From Kribbibacterium absianum (lineage in GTDB: Bacteria > Actinomycetota > Coriobacteriia > Coriobacteriales > Atopobiaceae), in contig NZ_JASJEX010000001.1 in NCBI RefSeq assembly GCF_030067705.1, positions 597,704-661,703 of the forward strand: 64,000 nt of DNA. Direction: 5' to 3'. Below, in pieces: positions 1 to 10,182 of this stretch (position 1 is the stretch's first letter; each line of letters opens with the position of its first letter). Position numbers and translations under genes: made by a program. The notes beneath the pieces were generated by a model that searched no databases, had not been told where the DNA came from, and saw nothing but the letters and a program-made list of their open reading frames with translations.

Positions 1-659
1 ATGATGTGGCGGAGGCTCGCCCCGACGCTCGCCTCAGAACCGGTGAAGCCCGGCCGTGTCGCGTTCGTGGAGTCCGAGAGGAGCAGGTCCACGCCTTCGG
101 CGCCGAAGCGGTTGAGCGCGTGGTAGTCCGGCACGACGCCGTCGATGGGCGTCTGATCCAGCTTGAAGTCGCCCGTGTGGAGCAACGTGCCCTGCGGCGA
201 CTGGATGTAGAGGCCGAGCGCGCCGGGGATCGAGTGGGTCATCGCGAAGAAGTCCACGCCGAGCGCGCCGAGGTCGATGTGCTCGCCGCCCTGGACCTCG
301 ACCACGGGCTGCTCGGTCAGGTGGTGCTCCTCGAGCTTGCCCTTGATCATGCCGAGCGTCATGCGGCTCGCGTAGATGGGCACGCGGTTGCGCAGGTCCT
401 GCAGCAGGTACGGCAGAGCGCCCGTGTGGTCCTCGTGCCCGTGGGTGATGAGAATGCCCTTGAGCTTGTGCTCGTTCTCGAGCACGTAGGTGTAGTCGGG
501 CAGCACGAGGTCGATGCCGGGCTGGTCGTCGTCCGGGAACATCAGGCCCGCGTCGATGAGCAGCATGTCGTTGCCGTACTCGACCGCCGTCATGTTCTTG
601 CCGATGCCGTCGAGGCCACCCAGCGGGATGACCTTGAGGGCGGGTTTCTTCTTTGCCAT
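1..659 (-). CDS. rnj: Ribonuclease J, N-terminal part (runs off window edge)
   Basis: This is the first 219 codons of an RNase J-type metallo-beta-lactamase/beta-CASP ribonuclease; the rest lies beyond position 1. The ATG is at 659 and the protein begins MAKKKPALKVIPLGG. The zinc-binding HGHEDH motif is at residues 73-78, followed by the beta-lactamase-fold segment ALPYLLQDLRNRVPIYAS. The enzyme acts in the cytoplasm as an endo/5'-exoribonuclease in mRNA decay and rRNA maturation. The gene lies downstream of pnp (PNPase), so two RNA-decay enzymes are neighbours. A hairpin-plus-U-tract terminator sits only about 50 bp upstream of the start, so expression is probably either attenuated or driven from within the spacer. 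The family assignment is secure. Confidence 0.93.
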   Translation of the reverse strand, partial: MAKKKPALKVIPLGGLDGIGKNMTAVEYGNDMLLIDAGLMFPDDDQPGIDLVLPDYTYVLENEHKLKGILITHGHEDHTGALPYLLQDLRNRVPIYASRMTLGMIKGKLEEHHLTEQPVVEVQGGEHIDLGALGVDFFAMTHSIPGALGLYIQSPQGTLLHTGDFKLDQTPIDGVVPDYHALNRFGAEGVDLLLSDSTNATRPGFTGSEASVGASLRHI

Positions 660-710
660 GGGTGTGCTGGTACTCCGTTCGTCTGTGCCGCGCGCGGCCA
701 CCGTCAGTTC

Positions 711-737
711 AAATAAAAAGACAGGTCGAGCCTGTCT
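711..737 (-). terminator. Intrinsic terminator between pnp and rnj
   Basis: Read on the minus strand, a perfect 7-bp stem AGACAGG/CCTGTCT (719-725 with 731-737) encloses a 5-nt loop and is followed directly by TTTTTATTT (711-719). This is a classical intrinsic terminator. It lies about 50 nt upstream of the rnj ATG, so it either ends the pnp transcript or attenuates rnj. Confidence 0.75.
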
Positions 738-847
738 CCACAAGCAAAAGAAAAAGCGCAGCGTTGGCGCCGAAGTCTGAGTGTACCGAACACATGTGCA
801 GACTCCATGCACCGGCGCGACCGCTTCAGATCGCAGTTGTGGGTCAC

Positions 848-960
848 ATTGCGCTTCTCAACGGAACAGGGCCCCGAACCGCCACCTCAACACTCAGATG
901 GCAAGTTCGGGGCCCCGCTGGGCTCAGAGTTGCAATGTCCGCGTCTCCGAGAAGCGCAAT
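848..960 (-). other. Nested inverted repeats in the pnp-rnj spacer
   Basis: The spacer 660-975 (316 bp) carries two perfect nested inverted repeats. The outer arms are 12 bp (ATTGCGCTTCTC at 848-859, complement at 949-960). The inner arms are 11 bp (GGGCCCCGAAC at 869-879, complement at 905-915). Together they predict one long bulged RNA hairpin immediately after the pnp stop codon. It could protect the pnp 3' end or act as a leader for rnj. I see no ORF here and no convincing promoter, although a TACACT hexamer near 775-785 on the minus strand is a weak candidate. Confidence 0.6.
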
Positions 961-975
961 CTCAGCGTCGCGCCT

Positions 976-3219
<2,244 letters not shown>

Positions 3220-3348
3220 GGTGCCTCTTATCTCGGCCGCCCCTTTGCGGCCGTTCGCAAACTAACGAGCAGACCGGACCCTCCGGGCCGCCCGGCGGCG
3301 CCGCGTTCCGTCAGGCGCCTCAACGGCTGCTTTTCAGCCGCCGCTATG

Positions 3349-3372
3349 AAAAGGGGCGCCCGCAGGCGCCCC
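3349..3372 (-). terminator. Intrinsic terminator after rpsO
   Basis: On the minus strand GGGGCGCC and GGCGCCCC-type arms (3353-3372) form a GC-rich hairpin followed by TTTT (3349-3352), 14 bp past the rpsO stop. A second small hairpin (CGGCTG...CAGCCG, about 3324-3340) lies beyond it. PNPase is therefore probably expressed by read-through or from its own promoter in 3220-3348. Confidence 0.75.
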
Positions 3373-3386
3373 GTTCCGTGCGATGC

Positions 3387-3665
3387 TTACTGGATGTTGT
3401 CGCGGATGCCGAGCCTGGCGATCAGCTGGCGGTAGTTCTCGACGTCGTTGTGCTTGATGTAGGACAGCAGGCGGCGGCGCTTGCCGACGAGCATCAGCAG
3501 GCCACGACGGGTGTGGAAGTCCTTCTTGTGGGTCTTCATGTGCTCGGTGAGCTCCTTGATGCGGTCGGTGAGGATCGCGACCTGGACCTCAGGGGACCCG
3601 GTGTCCTGCTCGTTCTTGCCGAACTCGCGGACGAGCTCCGCCTTGCGCTCCTTGGAAACGGTCAT
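3387..3665 (-). CDS. rpsO: 30S ribosomal protein S15
   Basis: Small-subunit protein of 92 residues that binds 16S rRNA early in 30S assembly. The sequence matches the family along its full length, including [12 protein letters not shown], the [18 protein letters not shown] segment and the conserved C-terminal half with [19 protein letters not shown] at 3665 is preceded by an AAAGAAAGGT Shine-Dalgarno sequence. The open frame extends further upstream but without family similarity. The 220-bp spacer toward recO (3666-3886) should hold its promoter; no strong match was found. Confidence 0.97.
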   Translation of the reverse strand: MTVSKERKAELVREFGKNEQDTGSPEVQVAILTDRIKELTEHMKTHKKDFHTRRGLLMLVGKRRRLLSYIKHNDVENYRQLIARLGIRDNIQ

Positions 3666-3886
3666 GCTTCGCACCTTTCTTTCGATGCATTCGCCCCGCT
3701 CCGGGTGCGCCGCCGGTGCAGCGAGCGTCCAGGGACGGGGTACGGACTGACAACTGGTGCAGCATAGCACGCTGGCATCCCCGATGAGCCGAGAAGCCCG
3801 GCCGGCGCGTCGCGTCCACATCAGAGCGAGGCCCTCGGCCCCCCCTCTCTCGCGCACCGGCCCTCCCAGCCGCAGGACCGGCCGTC

Positions 3887-4636
3887 TCACAAAGAGAGCA
3901 GGAACTCCCAGGCCTTGAGCCGAGCCTCCAGATGGGTCGTGCCCCAGAGGTGGGCCTGCGTCGCCAGCCAGCTGGCCGTGCCCACGTCGCAGGCCGACCC
4001 CGCCAGAACGTCGAGCCTCGCGCCGACGAGCGCGTCGACCCACGCCAGCTGGTTCTCGGTCGCAGGAGTCGCACCCTCCACGTCGCGGGCGCAGGACTCG
4101 CAGAGCGCGCCGCCCGCGATGGCCGAGAAGCGCGTCGGATGCTCGTCGCCGCACGCCACGCAGCTGCGGGTCTCGGGGCGCCAGCCCTGGTGGGAGAGCA
4201 CCTTGAACAGGTGCGCCGAGGCCAACACCGCGAGGGACTGCGGGTCGTCGGTGCCGGCCATCACATCGAGCGTCCGCGCCGTCACTGGGTACAGGAACGG
4301 GTCCGGGGCGTCCTCGTAGCAGGTGAGCCGAGCGCATTCGAGCACCGCAGCCCCGGCGGACAACTTGTCGAGGTCGCCGGTCAGCCGCGGCCGGGCGTCC
4401 TCGAGCGCCGCCTCGGCCACCACGTCGAGGGACCGACCGCGGGCCAGCAGGACGTCGATGGTCGAGAACAGCTGCACCCGGCTCGCCAGGCGACCGCCCG
4501 GCTTACGCGCGCCCTTCGCGACCGCGCGGGCCTGCTCGCCGTTCTCGCGCAGCAGCGTGAGGATCAGGTCCGTCTCGGACAGGCGCGTGTGCTGGAGCAC
4601 GAGCGCCCTCGTGCGGTACGTGTTCCGGCCGGCCAT
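3887..4636 (-). CDS. recO: DNA repair protein RecO
   Basis: Recombination mediator that, with RecR, loads RecA onto SSB-coated single-stranded DNA. The 249 residues begin with the OB-fold domain ([20 protein letters not shown], then [14 protein letters not shown]). The C-terminal helical domain carries a zinc finger of two CxxC pairs, SCVACGD and LCESCA, about 15 residues apart. It lies 3 bp downstream of era, the common era-recO arrangement, so the two are probably co-translated. Length is normal. Confidence 0.94.
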   Translation of the reverse strand: MAGRNTYRTRALVLQHTRLSETDLILTLLRENGEQARAVAKGARKPGGRLASRVQLFSTIDVLLARGRSLDVVAEAALEDARPRLTGDLDKLSAGAAVLECARLTCYEDAPDPFLYPVTARTLDVMAGTDDPQSLAVLASAHLFKVLSHQGWRPETRSCVACGDEHPTRFSAIAGGALCESCARDVEGATPATENQLAWVDALVGARLDVLAGSACDVGTASWLATQAHLWGTTHLEARLKAWEFLLSL

Positions 4637-4639
4637 GGC

Positions 4640-5656
4640 TCACTCGTCGGCGCTGTAGCCAAAGCGCCGCACCTGGTTGGCATCCCGGCGCCAGGCGGCA
4701 CGCACCTTCACCTGCAGGTCGAGGAACACGCGGGCGCCCCAGAGGCGCTCGAGGTCCTGCCGGGCCTCGGTCCCGATGCGCTTGATCATCGAGCCGCCCT
4801 TGCCCACGAGGATCCCCTTCTGGCTCTCGCGCTCCACGAAGATGGTGGCGGTCACCGAGCACCGGCCCTGGCTGCGCCACACGAGGTCCTCCACGAGCAC
4901 CCCCACCGAATGGGGCACCTCGTCGCGGCAGTTGAGCAGCACCTTCTCGCGCACGAACTCGGCCGCGAGCTCCTCGTCCGTGGCGTCGCAGGGCATGTCC
5001 TCGGGGAACCAGCGAGGACCGAACGGCAGGTAGCCGGCCACGAGGTCGAGGAACGCGTCGACGTTGTAGCCCTCCACGGCCGAGGTGACCACCACGTCGT
5101 CGAAGGCGCACTGCTCGGATGCCGCCGCCACCTGCGCGTCCACCTGCTCTTGGCTGGCCTTGTCGGCCTTCGTCACCACGAGCAAGCGCGCGCAGCGGCT
5201 CTTGGCCACATGGCTCGCGACCCACGCGTCGCCGGTGCCGAACCGTTTGGTGGCGTCGAGCAGCATCGCGACCACGTCCACGTCGGAGAGCTCCGCCAGC
5301 GCCTGCTTGTTGAGCTCCTTGCCGAGGGCGTCCTTGGGCTTGTGCAGCCCCGGCGTGTCCACGATCACGATCTGGCAGTCCGGGCGGTTCACCACGGCGC
5401 GGAGCCGCTTGCGCGTGGTCTGCGCCACCGGGCTCGTGATGGCCACATGGTTGCCGAGGCACGCGTTGAGCAAGGTGGACTTCCCCGCGTTCGGACGGCC
5501 GACGAGCGCCACGAACCCGCTCCGGAAGTCGTCCGGCACGTGCGCGACAGGCGCGACCGGGGCGTAGGCCTCCATCATCGCGCGCTCCTCCTCGTCGAGG
5601 TCCAAGCCCTCCCCGTCGAGGCCCAAGCCCTCAAGGGGCTGCTCCTTCTCGTCCAT
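4640..5656 (-). CDS. era: GTPase Era
   Basis: Ras-like GTPase with a C-terminal KH domain, required for 16S rRNA 3'-end maturation and 30S assembly. The P-loop GRPNAGKST is at residues 53-61, and the G3 DTPG and G4 TKAD motifs follow. The C-terminal KH region has ILVGKGGSMIKRIG. The 338-residue protein has an acidic N-terminal extension of about 45 residues (many Glu/Asp) before the G domain, absent from shorter Era proteins. ATG at 5656 has AGGAAAGGAGC upstream; the open frame extends further without similarity. It is followed after 3 bp by recO. Confidence 0.96.
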   Translation of the reverse strand: MDEKEQPLEGLGLDGEGLDLDEEERAMMEAYAPVAPVAHVPDDFRSGFVALVGRPNAGKSTLLNACLGNHVAITSPVAQTTRKRLRAVVNRPDCQIVIVDTPGLHKPKDALGKELNKQALAELSDVDVVAMLLDATKRFGTGDAWVASHVAKSRCARLLVVTKADKASQEQVDAQVAAASEQCAFDDVVVTSAVEGYNVDAFLDLVAGYLPFGPRWFPEDMPCDATDEELAAEFVREKVLLNCRDEVPHSVGVLVEDLVWRSQGRCSVTATIFVERESQKGILVGKGGSMIKRIGTEARQDLERLWGARVFLDLQVKVRAAWRRDANQVRRFGYSADE

Positions 5657-5679
5657 GGCGCTCCTTTCCTGTTGCGGCC

Positions 5680-5991
5680 CTACCCAGATTCGCCGAGCAG
5701 TCGAAGGACCGACCGGCGAAAGTCGCCCGGGCTCGCCTGGTACCGGGTCACGAGAGCCTCTTTGGCGCCCTTGGTGAGGCGCTTGATGCGCCACTCGGCT
5801 GACAGGGCACGATGCCGGTCCTCGAGGTCGGCCCATGCAGCAAGCGCGACCGGACGCCGCGACCTCGTGTACTTGGCACCGGAGCCGGCGTTGTGGGCCG
5901 CCACGCGCGCGTTCACGTCGCGAGCATACCCCGTGTAGAGGGAGCCGTCGCGGCAGCGGACCATATAGACGCAATGACCGAGCTCCCCCAC
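5680..5991 (-). CDS. GIY-YIG nuclease-superfamily protein (UPF0213/YhbQ type)
   Basis: Small single-domain GIY-YIG protein. The motif is HCVYMVRCRDGSLYTGYARD, with the two conserved aromatic-containing strands, followed by the Arg-bearing helix RVAAHNAG and the family segments KYTRSRRPV and AEWRIKRLTKGAKEAL. I chose the GTG at 5991 (103 residues) because homologues begin at about that point; an in-frame ATG at 6096 would add an unmatched Arg-rich extension. No strong Shine-Dalgarno sequence is seen at the GTG. The cellular role of this family is not well defined. It sits 23 bp upstream of era on the same strand. Confidence 0.82.
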   Translation of the reverse strand: MGELGHCVYMVRCRDGSLYTGYARDVNARVAAHNAGSGAKYTRSRRPVALAAWADLEDRHRALSAEWRIKRLTKGAKEALVTRYQASPGDFRRSVLRLLGESG

Positions 5992-6088
5992 CGGTAAGAC
6001 CCCCAGACCACGTGCCCGGAACCGCCTGTCTCGCGAGCAGCCCTCGCTGCCTGCCCCGAATCGCCTGCCTCGCGCGAACCGCCCTCGA

Positions 6089-6187
6089 CGGGGCAAGGCT
6101 TCAAACGGTTTGCCCCGTATCGGCCCGGTGCCGGCAGCCGGCCGCCGTTTTGGGAGGTTTCAACCGGAACCGGGACGATACGGGGCA
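6089..6187. repeat. Overlapping, mutually exclusive inverted repeats
   Basis: The gene-free stretch 5992-6251 contains a near-perfect 19-bp inverted repeat with one mismatch (6111-6129 with 6169-6187; outer arm TGCCCCGTATCG). The left arm can pair instead with an upstream copy (CGGGGCAA 6089-6096 with TTGCCCCG 6110-6117), so the two hairpins compete. A further CGGGGCA lies near 6239-6245. Imperfect direct repeats of CGCCTGYCTCGCG also occur at about 6018-6075. No ORF is credible here. It may be an intergenic repeat family or an attenuator-like RNA upstream of the GIY-YIG/era/recO genes. Confidence 0.55.
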
Positions 6188-6251
6188 CAGCATGCAACAG
6201 TTGACCCCGAATCGGCGCATGCGCGCGACGAGGCCAATCCGGGGCAGACGT

Positions 6252-6977
6252 CTATCGCATCATCACGGCCGTGGCCTGACCGAGGACCAGGTACTCCCCG
6301 GCATGGAGGTCAACCTCCACGGACCCCGTCAGCGTGCCGTCCGAGACAACCTCAGGAGTCGACCCCAAGATCCGCTGCCCCGTCACGGTGTAGGAGCGGT
6401 AGCCGTCCCCGTCCACCGGGGTCAGCGTCCAGGTGCCCGCCGGGCAGTCCACGCCCACTTTGTACACGGACCCGGCGGAGAGCTCCGTCCTGTCCTGCAC
6501 TGACACGTCGTCGGCCTTCACAAAGGAGCCGTTCGTGACGCGCACCGCCTGGCCGTCCTCAAGGGTGAGCCAGTCCTGCTCGCTCACCACCTGCTCCCAG
6601 TACGGCTCGCCGTTGCGATAGAGCGACACCGCGCAGGCACCGCCCGCGGCGAGGAACTTGTACTCCCCTGCCGGCAGGTTCGTCCCCACCTGGTAGTCAC
6701 CGGGCTTGTAGACCATCGTCGTGCCCTCGGCGTTGATAGCCATGCCGTCGGTGGTCTGTGCCGTGGGCATGGTGGCCGCGCGAATCGCGCCCGGCCCCAG
6801 GCGCCAGAGGACGGACAGGATGAAGAGCGCCCCCATGACCGAGCACAGGACGATGGCCCCGGTGCGCGACACCTTGGGGAAGAGCGGCTTTTGGCCGGCC
6901 ACGCGCTGCTGGCGCGCCCGCTCCTCCCCCTCGGCCTTCTTGTGCGCGCGGCGCTCGCGCCACGTCGGCCTCGCCAT
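6252..6977 (-). CDS. Membrane-anchored protein with two tandem beta-rich repeats
   Basis: Unrecognised 241-residue protein. A charged cytoplasmic N-terminus (about 35 residues, Arg/Lys/Glu-rich) is followed by one membrane segment (about 39-60, GAIVLCSVMGALFILSVLW). The rest should lie outside the membrane. It contains two copies of a module: YQVGTNLPAGEYKFLAAGG near 97-115, then YKVGVDCPAGTWTLTPVDG in the second half, each followed by Tyr/Val-rich strands and a LEDGQAV- or VDLHAGE-like end. The second copy carries a Cys and the first ACAVSLY; disulfides are possible. It starts at the base next to the proS stop codon, so the two are probably one operon. No enzymatic motif is visible. Confidence 0.75.
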   Translation of the reverse strand: MARPTWRERRAHKKAEGEERARQQRVAGQKPLFPKVSRTGAIVLCSVMGALFILSVLWRLGPGAIRAATMPTAQTTDGMAINAEGTTMVYKPGDYQVGTNLPAGEYKFLAAGGACAVSLYRNGEPYWEQVVSEQDWLTLEDGQAVRVTNGSFVKADDVSVQDRTELSAGSVYKVGVDCPAGTWTLTPVDGDGYRSYTVTGQRILGSTPEVVSDGTLTGSVEVDLHAGEYLVLGQATAVMMR

Positions 6978-8702
6978 CTACATCCTCCGAGCATCGACGA
7001 GGCCCGCCACCTGCGATGCCACGTCCTCGAGCGGCACGTCCGTGCGCTCGCCGTCGGCGCGGTCCTTGAGCTCGACGGTGCCGTTCTTCACGCCGCGCTT
7101 GCCGAGCACCACCTGGTACGGCAGACCGAGCAGGTCGGCGTCGTTGAACTTGACGCCGGCCCGCTCCTTGCGGTCGTCGAGCAGCGTCTGCACGCCGAGG
7201 GCCGCAAGCTCGTCAGCCAGTCGCTGGGCCGCCGGCCACACGAGGTCGTCGGACACGTCCAAGGGGAGGACCTCCACCTCGAAGGGCGCGACGGGCACCG
7301 GCCACACGATGCCGGCCTCGTCGTGGGACTGCTCGACCACGGCGGCCAGGGTGCGCGTCACGCCGATGCCGTAGCAGCCCATCTGGAAGAACCGCTCCTT
7401 GCCGTCCTGGTCGAGGAACGTCGCGTGCAGCGCGCGAGAGTACTTGTCGCCCAGCTGGAAGATCTGGCCCACCTCGATGCCGCGGGCCTCCTTGAGCGGT
7501 GCCCCGCACTCGGGGCACCGGTCGCCGGCCTTCGCGCTCGCGAGGTCGAGCCACTCGTCCGGCGTGAAGTCGCGGCCCGGGCACGCGCCGGCCAGGTGCT
7601 TCTCGGGCAGGTTCGCGCCCACGAGCCACGAGAGGGACTGCTGGAGCGAGATGTCGCACACGCAGAGGACGCCCTCCGGGAGCCCGACGGGGCCGATGCA
7701 GCCCTTGACGAGGCCGAGGGACTCGAGCTCCTCGTCCGTCATGAGCCGGTAGTCGCCGAACGCGTGGCTCGCCTTGACGTCGTTGAGCTCGTGGTCGCCC
7801 GGCACGATCGCGACGACCGGCTCGCCCACGCCGTTGACGAGCGCGATGGACTTGCGGGTCGCCGACCGGTCGACGCCGAGCAGGGCGGCGACCTCCTCGA
7901 TGGTGTGCGCGCCCGGGGTGTCGAGCTCGACCATCTCGCCGTCGGGCGTCGCGGGGCCGTCGGCCACGGCGATCACCGCGGTTGCCGCCTCCTCGTCCGC
8001 GGCGTAGCCGCATTGGTCGCAGTGCACGATGGCGGCCTCGCCGTACTCGGCGAGCGCCATGAACTCGATGGAGGAGGAGCCGCCGATCTGGCCGGAGTCC
8101 GCCGCCACCGGCACGCAGTGTAGGCCGCAGCGCTTGAAGATCCGGTCGTAGGCGTCGTACATCTGGTCATAGGTCGCCTTGAGCCCCGCCTCGTCGGCGT
8201 CGAAGGAGTAGGCGTCCTTCATGATGAACTCGCGGCCGCGCATGAGGCCGAATCGGGGGCGCAGCTCGTCGCGGAACTTCTGCTGGATCTGGTAGAGGTT
8301 CTGGGGCAGCTGCTTGTAGCTCTTGAGCTCGTGGTTCACGAGGTCCGTCATCGTCTCCTCGTGCGTGGGGCCGAGCGCGAACTCGCGCTCGTGGCGGTCC
8401 TGGACGCGCATGAGCTCCGGGCCGTACACGTCCCAACGTCCGGACTCGCGCCACAGCTCGGCGGGCGTCAGGACCGGCAGGAGCACCTCCTGGCCTCCGT
8501 GGGAGTCCATCTCCTCGCGGACGATCGTCTCGATCTTCTCAAGGGACCGCCAGGCCAGCGGCAGGTAGGAGTAGAGGCCGCTCGCCGTCTTGCGGATCAT
8601 GCCGGCGCGCAGCAGCAGCTTGTGGCTCGCCAGGTCCGCCTCGGTCGGGTCCTCCTTGAGCGTGGGGGCGTAGAGTCGGCTCATCTTCTCGAGCATCTTC
8701 AC
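6978..8702 (-). CDS. proS: Prolyl-tRNA synthetase (bacterial type, with editing domain)
   Basis: Class II aminoacyl-tRNA synthetase charging tRNA-Pro. It has 574 residues in the prokaryotic ProS layout. The N-terminal catalytic core holds motif 1 (IVREEMDSHGGQEVLLPVL), motif 2 (KFRDELRPRFGLMRGREFIM) and the LGPTHEET segment. The inserted YbaK-like cis-editing domain spans about residues 220-390. Motif 3 (GIGVTRTLAAVVEQ) and the C-terminal anticodon-binding domain follow. The start is ATG at 8702; M3 and M7 are alternative starts. It lies downstream of dxr across an 88-bp spacer with a strong hairpin. Confidence 0.97.
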   Translation of the reverse strand: MKMLEKMSRLYAPTLKEDPTEADLASHKLLLRAGMIRKTASGLYSYLPLAWRSLEKIETIVREEMDSHGGQEVLLPVLTPAELWRESGRWDVYGPELMRVQDRHEREFALGPTHEETMTDLVNHELKSYKQLPQNLYQIQQKFRDELRPRFGLMRGREFIMKDAYSFDADEAGLKATYDQMYDAYDRIFKRCGLHCVPVAADSGQIGGSSSIEFMALAEYGEAAIVHCDQCGYAADEEAATAVIAVADGPATPDGEMVELDTPGAHTIEEVAALLGVDRSATRKSIALVNGVGEPVVAIVPGDHELNDVKASHAFGDYRLMTDEELESLGLVKGCIGPVGLPEGVLCVCDISLQQSLSWLVGANLPEKHLAGACPGRDFTPDEWLDLASAKAGDRCPECGAPLKEARGIEVGQIFQLGDKYSRALHATFLDQDGKERFFQMGCYGIGVTRTLAAVVEQSHDEAGIVWPVPVAPFEVEVLPLDVSDDLVWPAAQRLADELAALGVQTLLDDRKERAGVKFNDADLLGLPYQVVLGKRGVKNGTVELKDRADGERTDVPLEDVASQVAGLVDARRM

Positions 8703-8726
8703 GAACGATCACCTTCGTCGCTTGTC

Positions 8727-8761
8727 GACGCCCGACGGGCCTCGAGGGCCGGTCGGGCGTC
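8727..8761. other. Strong hairpin between dxr and proS
   Basis: GACGCCCGAC (from 8727) pairs with GTCGGGCGTC (to 8761), with further pairing GGCC/GGCC inside. No U-tract follows on either strand, so it is not a canonical intrinsic terminator. It may stabilise or partially separate dxr and proS mRNA. Confidence 0.5.
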
Positions 8762-8790
8762 ACGGTCTGTCTGTCTCTGTCACCGGGTCA

Positions 8791-9990
8791 TTATCGCTGA
8801 ATGCCGTCGATGACCTTGCCGGCGCGCTCGCGGGCCCGCGCGTCCACGTCCGCCAGCTGCTCGAGCGACTGCACCGGCTCCACCTCGGTCTGCTCCATGA
8901 CCCGCTCGATGGTGCGGTCGATGTCGCAGAAGCCGATGCGCCCCCGTCGGAACGCCAGGTTCGCCACCTCGTTGGCGGCGTTCATCGCGCACGGCATCGT
9001 GCCGCCGGTGCGCCCCGCCGTGAGCGCCAGGTCGAAGCAGCGGAACGTCTTGAGGTCCGGCTTGGCGAACGTGAACTCGTGCATCCTGCGGTAGTCGATA
9101 CGGTCCGCCGGCGTGTCCCAGCGGTCCGGGTACGACAGCGCGTACTGGATCGGGATGCGCATGTCGCTGGCACCGAGCTGCGCCATCGTCGAACCGTCGC
9201 AGAACTCGACCATCGAGTGGATCTTGGACTGACGGTGGATCAGCACGTAGACGTCGTCGATGCCCACCTGGAACAGGTGGTGGGCCTCGATGACCTCGAG
9301 GCCCTTGTTCATGAGCGTCGCCGAGTCGATGGAGATCTTGGGCCCCATGTGCCAGGTGGGGTGCGAGAGGGCCATGCGCGGCGTGACGGTCTCGAGCTCC
9401 TCGCGGGTCCAGCCGTAGAACGGGCCTCCCGAGCACGTGAGCCAGATGCGGTAGATCTCGTTGCTCCGCTGGCCCGTGAGGCACTGGTAGATGGCCGCGT
9501 GCTCGGAGTCGATGGGCAGAAGCCGGCCCGGCTTCGCCATGGGCATGAGGAGGTCGCCACCGGAGACGAAGGCCTCTTTGTTGGCGCAGGCGAGGATCTT
9601 GTCCTCCTCGAGCGCGGTGTACGCGGCCCAGATGCCCTCCTCGCCCACGACGGCGTCGAGGACGCAGTCCACCTCGGGCAGGCGGCAGAGCTCGGTGACG
9701 CCGCGCTCGCCCTTGTGAACCTGGCAGCCCTTGGGCAGGTCATCGAGGACCGGGTCCGCCGCACGGGCCGACTCGGCCACGGCCACCTGCTTGACGTCGA
9801 ACTCTCGGGCGGCCTTGACGAGCGCGCCCAGGCTCGAGTTCACCGACAGGGCGACCACGTCCAGTTCGTCGGGATGCTGGCGGCACACGTCGAGCGCCTG
9901 GGTGCCGATGGAGCCGGAGCAGCCGAGAATCGCCACTCGCAACGGACGGTGACGGTCCCCTTGCGGGGCCGTGTCCTCGAAGATGGTCAC
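8791..9990 (-). CDS. dxr: 1-deoxy-D-xylulose 5-phosphate reductoisomerase
   Basis: Second enzyme of the MEP isoprenoid pathway, converting DXP to MEP with NADPH. The NADPH-binding motif GCSGSIGTQALDVCRQ is near the N-terminus, and the metal/substrate region includes LLPIDSEHAAIYQCL, SHPTWHMGPKISIDSATLMN and the glutamate-containing NKGLEVIEAHHLF. I start it at GTG 9990 because TTGGAGG lies 7 nt upstream; the ATG at 10014 would add eight unmatched residues. That gives 399 residues, normal for the family. In related genomes dxr usually adjoins rseP/ispG; here the 10-17 kb sugar block separates it from them. Confidence 0.95.
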   Translation of the reverse strand: MTIFEDTAPQGDRHRPLRVAILGCSGSIGTQALDVCRQHPDELDVVALSVNSSLGALVKAAREFDVKQVAVAESARAADPVLDDLPKGCQVHKGERGVTELCRLPEVDCVLDAVVGEEGIWAAYTALEEDKILACANKEAFVSGGDLLMPMAKPGRLLPIDSEHAAIYQCLTGQRSNEIYRIWLTCSGGPFYGWTREELETVTPRMALSHPTWHMGPKISIDSATLMNKGLEVIEAHHLFQVGIDDVYVLIHRQSKIHSMVEFCDGSTMAQLGASDMRIPIQYALSYPDRWDTPADRIDYRRMHEFTFAKPDLKTFRCFDLALTAGRTGGTMPCAMNAANEVANLAFRRGRIGFCDIDRTIERVMEQTEVEPVQSLEQLADVDARARERAGKVIDGIQR

Positions 9991-10116
9991 TGGAGAGCCT
10001 CCAACCTGACCCACATTCCTGCGGCCTTACGCTGGCGTAACCATCCGAGCATACTCCGGGGGCTCCTGTCCCTCGGTTCCTTCAGAGAAAACGCCGCAAC
10101 CATCACGCGAACCAAA

Positions 10117-10151
10117 GCGGCGCGGTCGGGACGGAAGCCCGGCTGCGCCGC
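10117..10151 (-). terminator. Hairpin downstream of the PTS IIA operon
   Basis: A 14-bp stem with two mismatches (10117-10130 with 10138-10151, 7-nt loop) lies 30 bp past the IIA stop and is followed by only TTT on the minus strand. A perfect 14-bp palindrome, GCGCATCGATGCGC, is at 10162-10175 just before it. A 6-2-6 palindrome, TTACGC/GCGTAA, is at 10027-10040 near dxr. It is a probable terminator of the sugar operon, but the short U-run makes this uncertain. Confidence 0.5.
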
Positions 10152-10182
10152 CTTCTCAACCGCGCATCGATGCGCTTGGCGC

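Noticed and set aside
6001..6096. N-terminal extension of the GIY-YIG protein from ATG 6096
   Set aside because: The extra residues are Arg/Gly-rich without similarity, and they overlap the inverted-repeat region.
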